Source: UBA3263 sp964528425 (lineage in GTDB: Bacteria; Bacteroidota; Bacteroidia; Bacteroidales; Muribaculaceae). Taken from it: 64,000 bases of DNA. This document shows positions 24,856 to 33,426 of this stretch, in pieces; position 1 is the stretch's first letter; every line of letters begins with the position of its first letter. A program made the position numbers and the translations under genes. Where the stretch lies: the NCBI GenBank assembly GCA_964528425.1, contig CAZGTD010000002.1, positions 1 to 64,000 on the forward strand. The letters are read 5' to 3'. The notes below the pieces were generated by a model. It searched no databases, was not told the origin of the DNA, and saw only the letters and a list, made by a program, of their open reading frames with translations.

Positions 24856-25568
24856 CGGCCCAGGAGTTTGCGCAGGTGGGTGCGCAGGGTGGGCAGGAGG
24901 CCGTAGTGGCGGCGCATGATGCGGAATCGCTCGCGCAGCGATGCGCGGCGGTTGGCGGTGGTTATTCCCTCGCTCAGATAGTCGGCAACGTAGCCGGGAA
25001 TGTAGACGTTGAGAGGTGAGATGCGCAGAATTTTACATGACCAGTCGTAATCGGCCGAAAACCGATATTGCAAATCATAGTCCGGGGCCAGGTCGCGGCG
25101 CACCAGCATGGCCTGATGGCAAACCTCCATGCCGTTCAAAAAAGAGCGGAAAGTGAGTTTTTCAGGCGCCAGCAGATGGCGCTCGCCAACGTAGCGGCGG
25201 TCGGCGTCGACAAGACGCGTCTGGCCGTAGACTATGCCCGGCTCCGCAGCGGCGCCGGCTATGGCATCGGCATAGGTCTGCAAGGTCGATGAGTCGGGCA
25301 GCGAGTCGCCGGCGTTGAGAAAGAGCACATAGCGGCCCGAGGCGCGGTGAAGGCCCTTGTTCATGGCATCGTAGAGCCCGCGGTCGGGTTCGCTGAAAAC
25401 CTGCGCTTTGGAGCAGTTGCGGGCCAGGGCGACTGTTGCGTCGGTCGAGGCGCCGTCGATAACGAGATATTCAAAATCCTTAAACGTCTGGGCCTCAATG
25501 GAACGCAGAGTCGGCGGCAAGGTCGACTCTGCGTTATAAGTTATCGTGATTACAGAAATCAGGGGCAT
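24852..25568 (-). CDS. GT2-family glycosyltransferase
   Basis: A 238-residue GT-A type enzyme. SVITITYNAESTLPPTLRSI, VIDGASTDAT and the DXD-like LFLNAGDSLPD are typical of the WcaA/PGL group of GT2 enzymes. It is the last gene of the glnS operon, 2 nt after the DUF4293 gene. The acceptor and pathway are not deducible from its neighbours. Confidence 0.85.
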   Translation of the reverse strand: MPLISVITITYNAESTLPPTLRSIEAQTFKDFEYLVIDGASTDATVALARNCSKAQVFSEPDRGLYDAMNKGLHRASGRYVLFLNAGDSLPDSSTLQTYADAIAGAAAEPGIVYGQTRLVDADRRYVGERHLLAPEKLTFRSFLNGMEVCHQAMLVRRDLAPDYDLQYRFSADYDWSCKILRISPLNVYIPGYVADYLSEGITTANRRASLRERFRIMRRHYGLLPTLRTHLRKLLGR

Positions 25569-25570
25569 GG

Positions 25571-25975
25571 TCAGCGCAGGCGGTCGGCGGCCTTGAGTAA
25601 TTTTTGGTCAGACTTTATAGCTCCGGTAGCAAAAATGTTGAACAGGCAGCTGAAAAGCATTGCACACGGTGCTATCAGCGCAATGGTGGCGCCGTTTTCG
25701 ATGTTCATCCAGTCGAGGGCCCAGGCGTAGGCCAGAGTGAAAAATGCAAACAGGGCTGCCAGGCGGCTAACGAGCTTTTGGCGCTGCAGGTTTTTGTAGA
25801 GGCAGATGCCGAGCAGCGGCAGAATGGTTGCCAGCAGTCCCAGAATCAGCAGCGGCACGTTGTTTTGAACTGAAATATTGCCCTCGGGCAGGTTAATCCA
25901 GGGGAGGCTGATGCTAACGATTGCGCAGATAAAGGCAATAAGCAGATAGAGGTTTTGCAGACGTTGGATTTGCAT
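25571..25975 (-). CDS. DUF4293 four-helix membrane protein
   Basis: The 134-residue protein has four hydrophobic helices, starting with NLYLLIAFICAIVSISLPWI, and matches the Bacteroidetes DUF4293 pattern (MQIQRLQNLYLL). Its function is unknown. It sits 4 nt after folE and 2 nt before a GT2 gene within the glnS operon. Confidence 0.75.
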   Translation of the reverse strand: MQIQRLQNLYLLIAFICAIVSISLPWINLPEGNISVQNNVPLLILGLLATILPLLGICLYKNLQRQKLVSRLAALFAFFTLAYAWALDWMNIENGATIALIAPCAMLFSCLFNIFATGAIKSDQKLLKAADRLR

Positions 25976-25979
25976 TGTG

Positions 25980-26564
25980 TTATTTCTGGTTAATGAGGTT
26001 GAAAAATTCCGTTCTCAATGTGGGGTCTTGGGCAAAAGTGCCGAGATAGTCGGTTGTGGTTGTCATTGCCTCCTGTTTCTCCACACCGCGCATTTTCATG
26101 CAAAGGTGGCCGGCTGTGCAGGTAACGATTGCACCTTCGGCGGGGAGGGTTTCGAAAATCTCGCGGCAAACCTGCGCGGTTAGCCGTTCCTGGACCTGAA
26201 GGCGTCGGGCATAGGCGTCGACAACGCGCGCAACCTTGCTCAGCCCGAGCATGTTGCCCTTGGGAATATAGCCGACCGACATGCGGCCGAAAAATGGAAG
26301 TATATGATGCTCACAAAGCGAGTAGAACTCGATATCCTTTACGATAATCATTCGGGAACCGTCGTGGGTAAACACGGCCTGGCGCATGATTTCCGACGGG
26401 TTCAGCCGGTAGCCCGAGGTTGCATAATAGAGCGCTTTGGCGGCTCGCAGGGGAGTTTTGCGTAGCCCCTCGCGCGTGGGATCTTCGCCGAGCAGCCTGA
26501 TTATTTCCTCAAAGTGGCCGGCGAGCTTATCAATGGTTTCCTGATTGTAAGATTTAATTTCCAT
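25980..26564 (-). CDS. folE: GTP cyclohydrolase I
   Basis: FolE converts GTP to 7,8-dihydroneopterin triphosphate, the first step of folate (and queuosine or pterin) synthesis. The 194 residues show the zinc ligands Cys84 and His87 (SLCEHHILPF) and Cys155 (AGHLCM), plus DAYARRLQVQERLT. It begins 1 nt after the SPOR gene in the operon. Confidence 0.97.
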   Translation of the reverse strand: MEIKSYNQETIDKLAGHFEEIIRLLGEDPTREGLRKTPLRAAKALYYATSGYRLNPSEIMRQAVFTHDGSRMIIVKDIEFYSLCEHHILPFFGRMSVGYIPKGNMLGLSKVARVVDAYARRLQVQERLTAQVCREIFETLPAEGAIVTCTAGHLCMKMRGVEKQEAMTTTTDYLGTFAQDPTLRTEFFNLINQK

Positions 26565-26565
26565 A

Positions 26566-27051
26566 TCAGAGATTTATGCGTTCACGAACAACCCTCATTT
26601 CGCGGGCACAGGCGGGCATGGCCGCGCGCAGCCGGCTGAGGGCTGCGGAGGCTTCGTCGTAGGAGCGGAAGTCGCCGACTTTCAGGCGCCAGTAGGGGGC
26701 ATCGTAGCTAACGTAGGTAGCATATTCGGGGAATTGTGAGGCCACAGTCTGCGAGCGGTTGGATGCTTCGGTCTTGGCGGTGCGGGGATTGTTGCCCGAA
26801 AAAACCAGAATGCGGAATCCGCCGGTTGAGCGTGGCGTTTCAGACGCTGCGGTCTGAGTCTGACCCGAGGTTGCTGCAGCGCCTGATCCCGTAGGACGCA
26901 GACGGTCGTTGAGTTTGGCGGGTTGAACAACCATTGCTTTGCCCGATGCCTTTAGGTGGTCGGCAATGGTCGCGGCAGAGTCGGCGGGTTCTTGAGCTGC
27001 GAGCACGAGGGTGGCGAGCGCAGCAATCGCAAAAGTCAGGATTCTGTTCAT
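26566..27051 (-). CDS. SPOR-domain protein, exported
   Basis: A 161-residue protein with an N-terminal signal peptide (MNRILTFAIAALATLVLAAQ), a low-complexity Thr/Ala/Ser/Gly linker and a C-terminal SPOR-like domain (residues about 78-155: RILVFSGNNP, YWRLKVGDFRSYDEAS). SPOR domains bind denuded peptidoglycan, commonly at the division septum. It overlaps the TPR gene by 4 nt and precedes folE by 1 nt. Confidence 0.8.
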   Translation of the reverse strand: MNRILTFAIAALATLVLAAQEPADSAATIADHLKASGKAMVVQPAKLNDRLRPTGSGAAATSGQTQTAASETPRSTGGFRILVFSGNNPRTAKTEASNRSQTVASQFPEYATYVSYDAPYWRLKVGDFRSYDEASAALSRLRAAMPACAREMRVVRERINL

Positions 27052-28532
27052 ATTGATGAAGAGGGAAAGTCAAAAATGTCGATTGCAGAAACGTCGATGG
27101 GCCCGGGGGCGTCAAGAATAGCGTTGACGGCGGCAATGAATTGCGACATGCCGATAGATTCGAGATTGGAAGCCAGGGTCCAGGTGTCGCGTATGTGGAG
27201 CGGAAAATTAGCCATCAATTTTTTCATTGCCTCTTTCGCCGGTCGCTTCGCACCTTTTTTGAGATACGACATAATTCCACCGATAACCACTACGGGCATC
27301 AGAAGTTCGCGGTTATTGTCGATAATGTCGTTGAATTCGGCGATGCATTCGTCGAACATATCCAGGCAATACAGGCAGGTAATATACAGTTTCATCGCCG
27401 CATAGTCGAGCAGGCCGTTGTTTTTCAGCGCGTGGAGCATTTTCAGGGCCGGCATCAGGTCGCCGTGGCTATAATAGGCTTTTGCCCGGCTAACCCAGTT
27501 CTCGGCAAAGTTTTCAGTATTCTCGATGGCGTTGAAGTGGGCCTGAAGCAGCGAGTCCAGCTCATCGGGCTCAACAAAGAGCGAAAAGTGGACCAGTTCC
27601 TCCGATTCGGGCCATTGGCGGCAGTAGGTGGTCGCGAGCAGTTTGGCGCGGTCGATATCGCCGGCCAGGTAGAGCGCGCGCAAGTAGATTTCGGCTGTAG
27701 TTGCCGACGGCATTTCCTTTTCGAACGGTCCAAGAATCTCAACGGCTTCTTTAGCGCGGTCGAGTTCAATGAGAATGGAGGCTTTAAGGGTAAGGGCCTG
27801 AATATTTTCCGGCTCGATAGCCAGAGCATATTCCAGGGTTGTAAGGGCTCCGTCGAAGTCGGGTTCATTGGGGTTCGGACCGTCGCCGATGTTGACCAGA
27901 ATCTGAGCCAGCGCGTTCCAGAAGTCAACGTTGAACGGTTCAAGTTCGGTCAACTCTTCGAGCAGCTTTATGCAATAGTCGCGGTCGTGGTGAAGGTCGG
28001 CCACTATAAAGAGTTCATAGAGCAGCGTCGGCAAATAGTCCGTTTTCTTTCGCAGGCGTTTTTCGTTATCTTTGAGCCAGGAATAGCAGTTGCAGGCACC
28101 GGCGCAGTCTACGAGCTGAATAATGGTTTCGTCGTCGAGCTTTTCGGGCGATGCTGCAATGGAGTCGAGCACCTTGATTGCCGACTGCTCGGTTTGCAGC
28201 TCGGCATTTTGGCGCAGGTTGAGGATTTTGGTCATCGGCGACCCGGCCGGGAGCGTTTGCTGAATGTTTTCCACACCCTGGTCGAGGTTCAGGTCGTAGT
28301 ATAGAAAAGCACGCCGTGAACGGAGTTCCTCGTTGTCGGGAAAGAAGCGATAGCCGCGCATAATTGCTTCGATTTCAACGTACTGATCATCGAGGTCTAC
28401 CGCTTGGTCGATAACGATAATCAGGTCGTCGGCATCGAAGAACTCAGCTTCGGCATCAACTCCCGGTGCGAGCGATCTTTTGAACCGTTCGTAGAGTTTA
28501 AGGCGTTCGTTGGCAGGCTTTTCAATGCTCAT
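27048..28532 (-). CDS. Tetratricopeptide-repeat protein, unknown function
   Basis: A 494-residue cytoplasmic protein made of TPR-like helix pairs (for example GALTTLEYALAIEPENIQAL and DRAKEAVEILGPFEKEMPSA). No signal peptide or catalytic motif is seen. It overlaps glnS upstream and the SPOR gene downstream by 4 nt each, so it is the second gene of that operon. A protein-protein scaffold role is the family expectation; partners are unknown. Confidence 0.75.
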   Translation of the reverse strand: MSIEKPANERLKLYERFKRSLAPGVDAEAEFFDADDLIIVIDQAVDLDDQYVEIEAIMRGYRFFPDNEELRSRRAFLYYDLNLDQGVENIQQTLPAGSPMTKILNLRQNAELQTEQSAIKVLDSIAASPEKLDDETIIQLVDCAGACNCYSWLKDNEKRLRKKTDYLPTLLYELFIVADLHHDRDYCIKLLEELTELEPFNVDFWNALAQILVNIGDGPNPNEPDFDGALTTLEYALAIEPENIQALTLKASILIELDRAKEAVEILGPFEKEMPSATTAEIYLRALYLAGDIDRAKLLATTYCRQWPESEELVHFSLFVEPDELDSLLQAHFNAIENTENFAENWVSRAKAYYSHGDLMPALKMLHALKNNGLLDYAAMKLYITCLYCLDMFDECIAEFNDIIDNNRELLMPVVVIGGIMSYLKKGAKRPAKEAMKKLMANFPLHIRDTWTLASNLESIGMSQFIAAVNAILDAPGPIDVSAIDIFDFPSSSI

Positions 28533-30238
28533 TTCTTTTGCTCTTTCTCCCAGCTGTCTTTCAGCCCTATGGTGCGGTTGAAAACGAGATGGTCGGGTTT
28601 GGAGTCAAGGTCGGGAGTAAAGTAACCGATGCGCTGGAACTGGAACTTCGCGCCGGGTTTGGCGTTTTCGGCAATGAAAGGCTCAACTTTCACTCCGGTC
28701 AACACTTTCAGCGAATCCGGGTTAAGAAGTTCGCGGAAATCCTTGTCGGTTTCGGCGGCAGGGTTCTCAACGGCAAACAGGCGGTCGTAGAGGCGCACTT
28801 CGGCGTCTACGGCGTGAGCGGCGCTAACCCAATGGAGGGTGCCTTTGACCTTGCGCATCGAGCCGGGCAGACCGGAGCGTGTTTCGGGGTCGTAGGAGCA
28901 TTTGAGTTCAATAATGTTGCCTTCGGCATCCTTAACAACCTCTTCGCACTTGATAATATAAGCTCCTTTCAGGCGCACTTCGCCGCCGGGAGCGAGCCTG
29001 AAGAATTTTTTCGGCGGATTTTCCATGAAGTCGTCGCGCTCAATAAAGATTTCGCGCGAGAACGGCATCTTGTGGGTGCCTTCGGCCGGATTTTCGGGGT
29101 TATTTTCCATTTCAACTTCCTCAACCTCTCCTTCGGGATAGTTGACTATTGTAACCTTCAGGGGATTGAGAACCGCCATTGCGCGGGTGGCGCGGGCGTT
29201 GAGGTCGTTGCGAACGGCGTGTTCGAGGAGCGAAATCGAGTTCAGTGCTTCATATTTGGTGTAGCCGATAGTGTCGATAAAGCGCCGGATGCTTTCGGGG
29301 GTATAGCCGCGGCGGCGCATGCCGGAAATGGTTGGCATGCGGGGGTCATCCCAACCGCTGACAAGGCCTTCCTGTACCAACTGGAGCAGCTTGCGCTTGC
29401 TCATTACGGTGTAGGTGAGGTTCAGGCGGTTGAACTCAATCTGGCGCGGGCAGTAGTCGCCTCCTTTTGCGAGTTCCTGAGCGAAATAGTCGTAGAGCGG
29501 ACGGTGGGGTACGAACTCCAACGTGCAAATCGAGTGAGTAACACCCTCAAAAAAGTCGCTCTGGCCGTGTGCGAAGTCATACATGGGGTATACTTTCCAC
29601 TGCGTACCGGTGCGGTGGTGGGGGTATTTCGTTATGATTCGATACATTATCGGATCGCGGAAATGCATATTGTCTGACGCCATGTCGATTTTAGCGCGCA
29701 GAACTCTGGCGCCGTCTGGAAACTCACCGGCATTCATGCGCATGAACAGGTCGAGATTCTCTTCGGGGGTGCGGTCGCGATAGGGCGAATTCTGGCCCGG
29801 CTGGGTCGGGGTGCCTTTCTGGGCGGCAATTTCTTCCGAGGTCTGGTCGTCGACGTAGGCTTTACCTTCCTTAATCATTCTGACGGCGAGGTCAAAAAGC
29901 TTCGGAAAATAGTCTGACGCGTAATATTCGCGGTCGCCCCAGTCAAAGCCGAGCCAGTGAATGTCTTCGCGAATGGCGTCAACATATTCAGTGTCTTCCT
30001 TAACGGGGTTTGTGTCGTCGAAGCGCAGGTTGCATGTGCCGCCGAATTTTTCGGCAACTCCGAAGTCCATGCAAATCGCTTTTGCATGGCCGATATGGAG
30101 GTAACCGTTAGGCTCGGGTGGGAAACGGGTGTTGAGCCGTCCGCCATTTTTGCCCTCTTGCAGGTCGTTATAAACGATTTGTTCTACGAAGTTAAGACCG
30201 CGGTCTGTGGATTCGTCGTTAGTTATGATTTCGCTCAT
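28529..30238 (-). CDS. glnS: Glutaminyl-tRNA synthetase
   Basis: This class I synthetase charges tRNA-Gln. Its 569 residues are within the family range. The HIGH motif lies at 48-51 (PPEPNGYLHIGHAKAI) and the KMSKS-like loop is VMSKRKL, followed by the C-terminal anticodon-binding beta barrels (FREILIERDDF-like region). It heads a six-gene minus-strand operon (glnS, TPR, SPOR, folE, DUF4293, GT2). The promoter is at 30267-30274. Confidence 0.97.
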   Translation of the reverse strand: MSEIITNDESTDRGLNFVEQIVYNDLQEGKNGGRLNTRFPPEPNGYLHIGHAKAICMDFGVAEKFGGTCNLRFDDTNPVKEDTEYVDAIREDIHWLGFDWGDREYYASDYFPKLFDLAVRMIKEGKAYVDDQTSEEIAAQKGTPTQPGQNSPYRDRTPEENLDLFMRMNAGEFPDGARVLRAKIDMASDNMHFRDPIMYRIITKYPHHRTGTQWKVYPMYDFAHGQSDFFEGVTHSICTLEFVPHRPLYDYFAQELAKGGDYCPRQIEFNRLNLTYTVMSKRKLLQLVQEGLVSGWDDPRMPTISGMRRRGYTPESIRRFIDTIGYTKYEALNSISLLEHAVRNDLNARATRAMAVLNPLKVTIVNYPEGEVEEVEMENNPENPAEGTHKMPFSREIFIERDDFMENPPKKFFRLAPGGEVRLKGAYIIKCEEVVKDAEGNIIELKCSYDPETRSGLPGSMRKVKGTLHWVSAAHAVDAEVRLYDRLFAVENPAAETDKDFRELLNPDSLKVLTGVKVEPFIAENAKPGAKFQFQRIGYFTPDLDSKPDHLVFNRTIGLKDSWEKEQKK

Positions 30239-30266
30239 GATTGTTCCGAATGGTTAGAATGAACTG

Positions 30267-30274
30267 CAAAGTTA
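30267..30274 (-). promoter_or_regulatory. Promoter -7 box of the glnS operon
   Basis: TAACTTTG on the minus strand fits TAnnTTTG, about 28 nt before ATG 30238. Confidence 0.65.
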
Positions 30275-30309
30275 CAAAAATAATTAGTAATTAGCAATTA
30301 GTACTTAGA
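30275..30309. repeat. AT-rich ATTAGTAATTAG repeat upstream of the glnS promoter
   Basis: Degenerate tandem copies (taattagtaattagcaatta...) lie directly upstream of the -7 box and run into the pdxB stop codon. They resemble the tract upstream of the tRNA-Arg promoter. Confidence 0.4.
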
Positions 30310-31255
30310 AAATCCCGTCTTTGGGCTCAGCGCGGAAAGAATAGGAATTGCGCAGGACTTCAAAAGCCCGGGGAGCGGAGCGCAGCGCGGCGGTGTCGGC
30401 CAGCGGAGAATAAGATGCGGCAATCGCTTCGATTGAAGGCGCCTGTGCAACCGGCGGCAATTGCGTGGCAATTGACCGGTCGATGGCGCGTATGGCCATT
30501 GCGGTTGCGCGCTGTTTGCCTTCGAGAGAATAACCGGCAATATGGGGCGTTGCAACCGATGCGAGTTCGAGAAGCCGTAAAGAAACATCGGGTTCCCCCT
30601 CCCAGCAGTCGATTGCAGCTTCAACGCGGCCCCGTTCAATTGCCTTGACAAGGGCCGGAGTGTCAACTATCGCGCCGCGGGCAGCGTTGATAATCAGCGG
30701 TTTCCGAACGCATTGGTTAAAAAACGTTGCGTCGGCCATGTGGCGCGTAGTCGAATCGAGCGGAGTGTGGAATGTAATGACGTCGGCTTCAGCCGCAAGA
30801 GTTTCCAGGGGAGTGTTAAGCCCCAGCGGAGGGTCGCACAGCATGGTCTTGAAGCCGTTGGCACGGGCCCAGCGATCAACTATGGAACCGACATGGCCAA
30901 CGCCGACAATTCCTATCGTTTGTGCATCGGGCCGCAATGTGGCAATTGTTGAAAGCACATATTGGGCAACTCCGGGGGCATTGCAGCCCGGGGCATTATA
31001 AACGCTTATGTTGTTCCGTCGGCAGTAGTCCAGGTCGATATGGTCGGTGCCGATGGTTGCGGTTGCTATGCGTCTGACCGCGGAACCTTTCAGGAGTTCA
31101 GCGTTGCAGCTGGTGCGTGTTCTTATTATCAGTGTGTCGGCGTCTTTTATCGCTTCGGGGGTGAATTTCTCCGGCGGAAGATAGTCAACGGTGTGGCCGG
31201 CGGCCTCAAATTTTCCGCCGATAAAAGGAATATGGCTTTCAATAACTAAGTGCAT
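30305..31255 (-). CDS. pdxB: 4-phosphoerythronate dehydrogenase
   Basis: PdxB oxidises 4-phospho-D-erythronate in the DXP-dependent pyridoxal phosphate pathway. ATG 31255 (MHLVIESHIPFI) is chosen over an upstream in-frame start because it matches the family. The 316-residue product has a D-2-hydroxyacid dehydrogenase fold with the NAD motif GIVGVGHVG, ARGAIVDTPAL and the catalytic-region TPHIAGYSLEGK, a hallmark of PdxB. It is shorter than the 380 residues of the enterobacterial enzyme, as usual in Bacteroidetes. Its start overlaps the upstream membrane protein gene by 17 nt. Confidence 0.92.
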   Translation of the reverse strand: MHLVIESHIPFIGGKFEAAGHTVDYLPPEKFTPEAIKDADTLIIRTRTSCNAELLKGSAVRRIATATIGTDHIDLDYCRRNNISVYNAPGCNAPGVAQYVLSTIATLRPDAQTIGIVGVGHVGSIVDRWARANGFKTMLCDPPLGLNTPLETLAAEADVITFHTPLDSTTRHMADATFFNQCVRKPLIINAARGAIVDTPALVKAIERGRVEAAIDCWEGEPDVSLRLLELASVATPHIAGYSLEGKQRATAMAIRAIDRSIATQLPPVAQAPSIEAIAASYSPLADTAALRSAPRAFEVLRNSYSFRAEPKDGIF

Positions 31256-32096
31256 AGTAGATGGCAAAAGCAATTGTAAGCGGAACCGCGAGCCAGCCCC
31301 CACGGCGCGTTGCCGCGAAATGTGCTACCCAATATGCCGAGCAGAGGTTAAAAAGGCCAACATAGTCCGAAGCGTTTACTGAGTCGGCAATCGACAGGGC
31401 CACGGCAGCTGCGGTCAGCGACAGCATGGCCATATTGCGGGCGCGCTGTTTTGGCGGATAGCCGTAGGCCGTCAGGAAAGTGATGAGAGCAAACAGCGCT
31501 GCCGGAATGGCGGCGACGAGCACCGATATGTTGAAACCGTTGAACCACTCTCCGCCATAAATCAGCAGCAGACTTTCGGGGTTATAAAGCCCGAAGCCGA
31601 TGCAGATTATTGCCGGAGTCAGCAGCCCGAGAACCGACGCTACAAACCCGCGGAAAGAAAATGCTCCGACAAATGTCAGCGCAATCATCAATGCCCCCGA
31701 CAACAGCAGGAAGCAGCGCGCTCCGAGTGCTCCGAGGCCGCAAACGAGCATTATCAGAAATATCAGCGGGGTTTGCTCTCGGTGTTGAAACAGCAACATA
31801 ATCAGCACCATGGCGGCGATCGTCACTACGGCCATGAGTGTTGCCGTCAGTGAGGAAACGGTTGCGGCCTGCATGGCCATAAACAGTCCGATAAAGGGCA
31901 GGTTCGGACCCTTGTAAAGCCCGCGGGCTTTAATCTGATAAACGCCGAATGCTCCGATAATTACGGAGAGTACCCCCACAATCCACTCGCCGGGATTGAG
32001 AAGGAGCAGGACCCCGAGCGAAACCAATGCAATGGCTATGCTTCCGCCGGGGCCAAGCAGAATGCGCTCAGGCAGGCTCGCTTGCTCTCGCTTCAT
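31239..32096 (-). CDS. Polytopic membrane protein, unrecognised
   Basis: A 285-residue protein with about eight hydrophobic helices and almost no polar domains. It starts MKREQASLPERILLGPGGSI. I do not recognise a family motif; it may be a Bacteroidetes-specific integral membrane protein. It lies between purD (18 nt upstream) and pdxB (17-nt overlap), so it is co-transcribed with them. Confidence 0.7.
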   Translation of the reverse strand: MKREQASLPERILLGPGGSIAIALVSLGVLLLLNPGEWIVGVLSVIIGAFGVYQIKARGLYKGPNLPFIGLFMAMQAATVSSLTATLMAVVTIAAMVLIMLLFQHREQTPLIFLIMLVCGLGALGARCFLLLSGALMIALTFVGAFSFRGFVASVLGLLTPAIICIGFGLYNPESLLLIYGGEWFNGFNISVLVAAIPAALFALITFLTAYGYPPKQRARNMAMLSLTAAAVALSIADSVNASDYVGLFNLCSAYWVAHFAATRRGGWLAVPLTIAFAIYYALSY

Positions 32097-32114
32097 TAAG
32101 TGAGCCGCTTAAGG

Positions 32115-33392
32115 TTAGAGGTTCTGCAAATCCAGGCCTATGTCGCGGCGGTAATATTTGCCGTCGAAATCAAGCGCTTCAATGGCCTTGAATGATTTAG
32201 CGGCGGCTTCTTTGATTGACGGACCATAGCTTGTGGCGGCGATTACGCGTCCGCCGGCAGTGGCAATGTCGCCGTCGGAGGTAGCAGCGGTTCCGGCGTG
32301 GAACAGTATGCTTTCGCCTGCTTTGTCAAGTCCGGTTATAATCTTACCCTTTTCGTAGCTACCGGGATATCCGCCGCTAACGGCCATAACGGTAACTGCC
32401 GTGCGGGGGTCTTCGTCGAGAGTGAGGTTGCCGAGATTTCCGCGGGCAGTGGCTTCGAGAAGCGGCAGCAGGTCGGAGGCTACGCGAGGCATAACGGCCT
32501 CGGTTTCAGGGTCGCCCATGCGAACGTTATATTCAATCACCATCGGTTCGCCGCCAACGTTGATAAGGCCGAGGAAAATAAATCCGCGATAATCAATGCC
32601 ATCTTTAATCAGGCCTTCAACTGTTGGTTTAACTATGCGATCTTCAACCTTCTGCATGAACTCGGCATCAGCAAACGGAACGGGGCTGACGGCACCCATG
32701 CCGCCGGTGTTGAGCCCGGTGTCGCCCTCGCCAATGCGTTTATAGTCCTTGGCTACAGGAAGTATGCGGTAGTTTCCGGCGCCATCTGTCAGAACAAACA
32801 CGGAGCATTCTATGCCCGACAGGAATTCTTCGATAACAACCGTGTTGGATGCGTTGCCAAACATTCCGCCAAGCATTTCGCGCAGCGATGCTTTGGCTTC
32901 TTCGAGGCCGGGGATTATCAGAACGCCTTTTCCGGCGGCCAGACCGTCGGCTTTAAGAACGTAAGGCGGTTTGAGAGTTTCAAGAAATGCGCACCCTTCG
33001 TCGGCGGTGGCGGCGTTAAAGGAGCGATATGCGGCCGTAGGGATGCCATGACGGGCCATAAATTGCTTGGCGAAGTCTTTGCTGCCTTCCAGTGCGGCTC
33101 CGGCCTTTCCGGGACCTACCAGCAGCATCTCGGGCATTTTATCGGCAAAATAATCGCGAATTCCGGCAACCAGCGGGTCTTCATTGCCAACAACAATCAT
33201 TTCCACTCCGCGTTCGCGACAAAAGGATTCGATAGCCTCGAAGTCGAGTGGGTTCAGGGCAACGTTAGTGCCGTAGGCTCCGGTTCCTCCGTTGCCCGGA
33301 GCAATAAAAAGATGGGAGCATTTGGGGCTTTGGCTGATTTTCCATGCCAGGGCCGATTCGCGGCCTCCGCTGCCAAGAAGCAAAATTGTCAT
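32115..33392 (-). CDS. purD: Phosphoribosylamine-glycine ligase (GAR synthetase)
   Basis: This ATP-grasp enzyme of purine synthesis joins glycine to phosphoribosylamine. The 425 residues begin MTILLLGSGGRESALAWKIS and include APGNGGT, YVLKADGLAAGKGVLI and the active-site NTGGMGAVSPVPF and NVRMGDPETEAVMPR. All domains are present. It lies 34 nt after the THUMP methyltransferase gene. Confidence 0.97.
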   Translation of the reverse strand: MTILLLGSGGRESALAWKISQSPKCSHLFIAPGNGGTGAYGTNVALNPLDFEAIESFCRERGVEMIVVGNEDPLVAGIRDYFADKMPEMLLVGPGKAGAALEGSKDFAKQFMARHGIPTAAYRSFNAATADEGCAFLETLKPPYVLKADGLAAGKGVLIIPGLEEAKASLREMLGGMFGNASNTVVIEEFLSGIECSVFVLTDGAGNYRILPVAKDYKRIGEGDTGLNTGGMGAVSPVPFADAEFMQKVEDRIVKPTVEGLIKDGIDYRGFIFLGLINVGGEPMVIEYNVRMGDPETEAVMPRVASDLLPLLEATARGNLGNLTLDEDPRTAVTVMAVSGGYPGSYEKGKIITGLDKAGESILFHAGTAATSDGDIATAGGRVIAATSYGPSIKEAAAKSFKAIEALDFDGKYYRRDIGLDLQNL

Positions 33393-33426
33393 TGTTCGGT
33401 TATTTTATGGTTATTAAGTGTTTAAT

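Noticed and set aside
30275..30309. Attachment site or transposon end at the ATTAGTAATT tract.
   Set aside because: No target duplication, integrase or transposase is seen, and similar tracts occur at other promoters.
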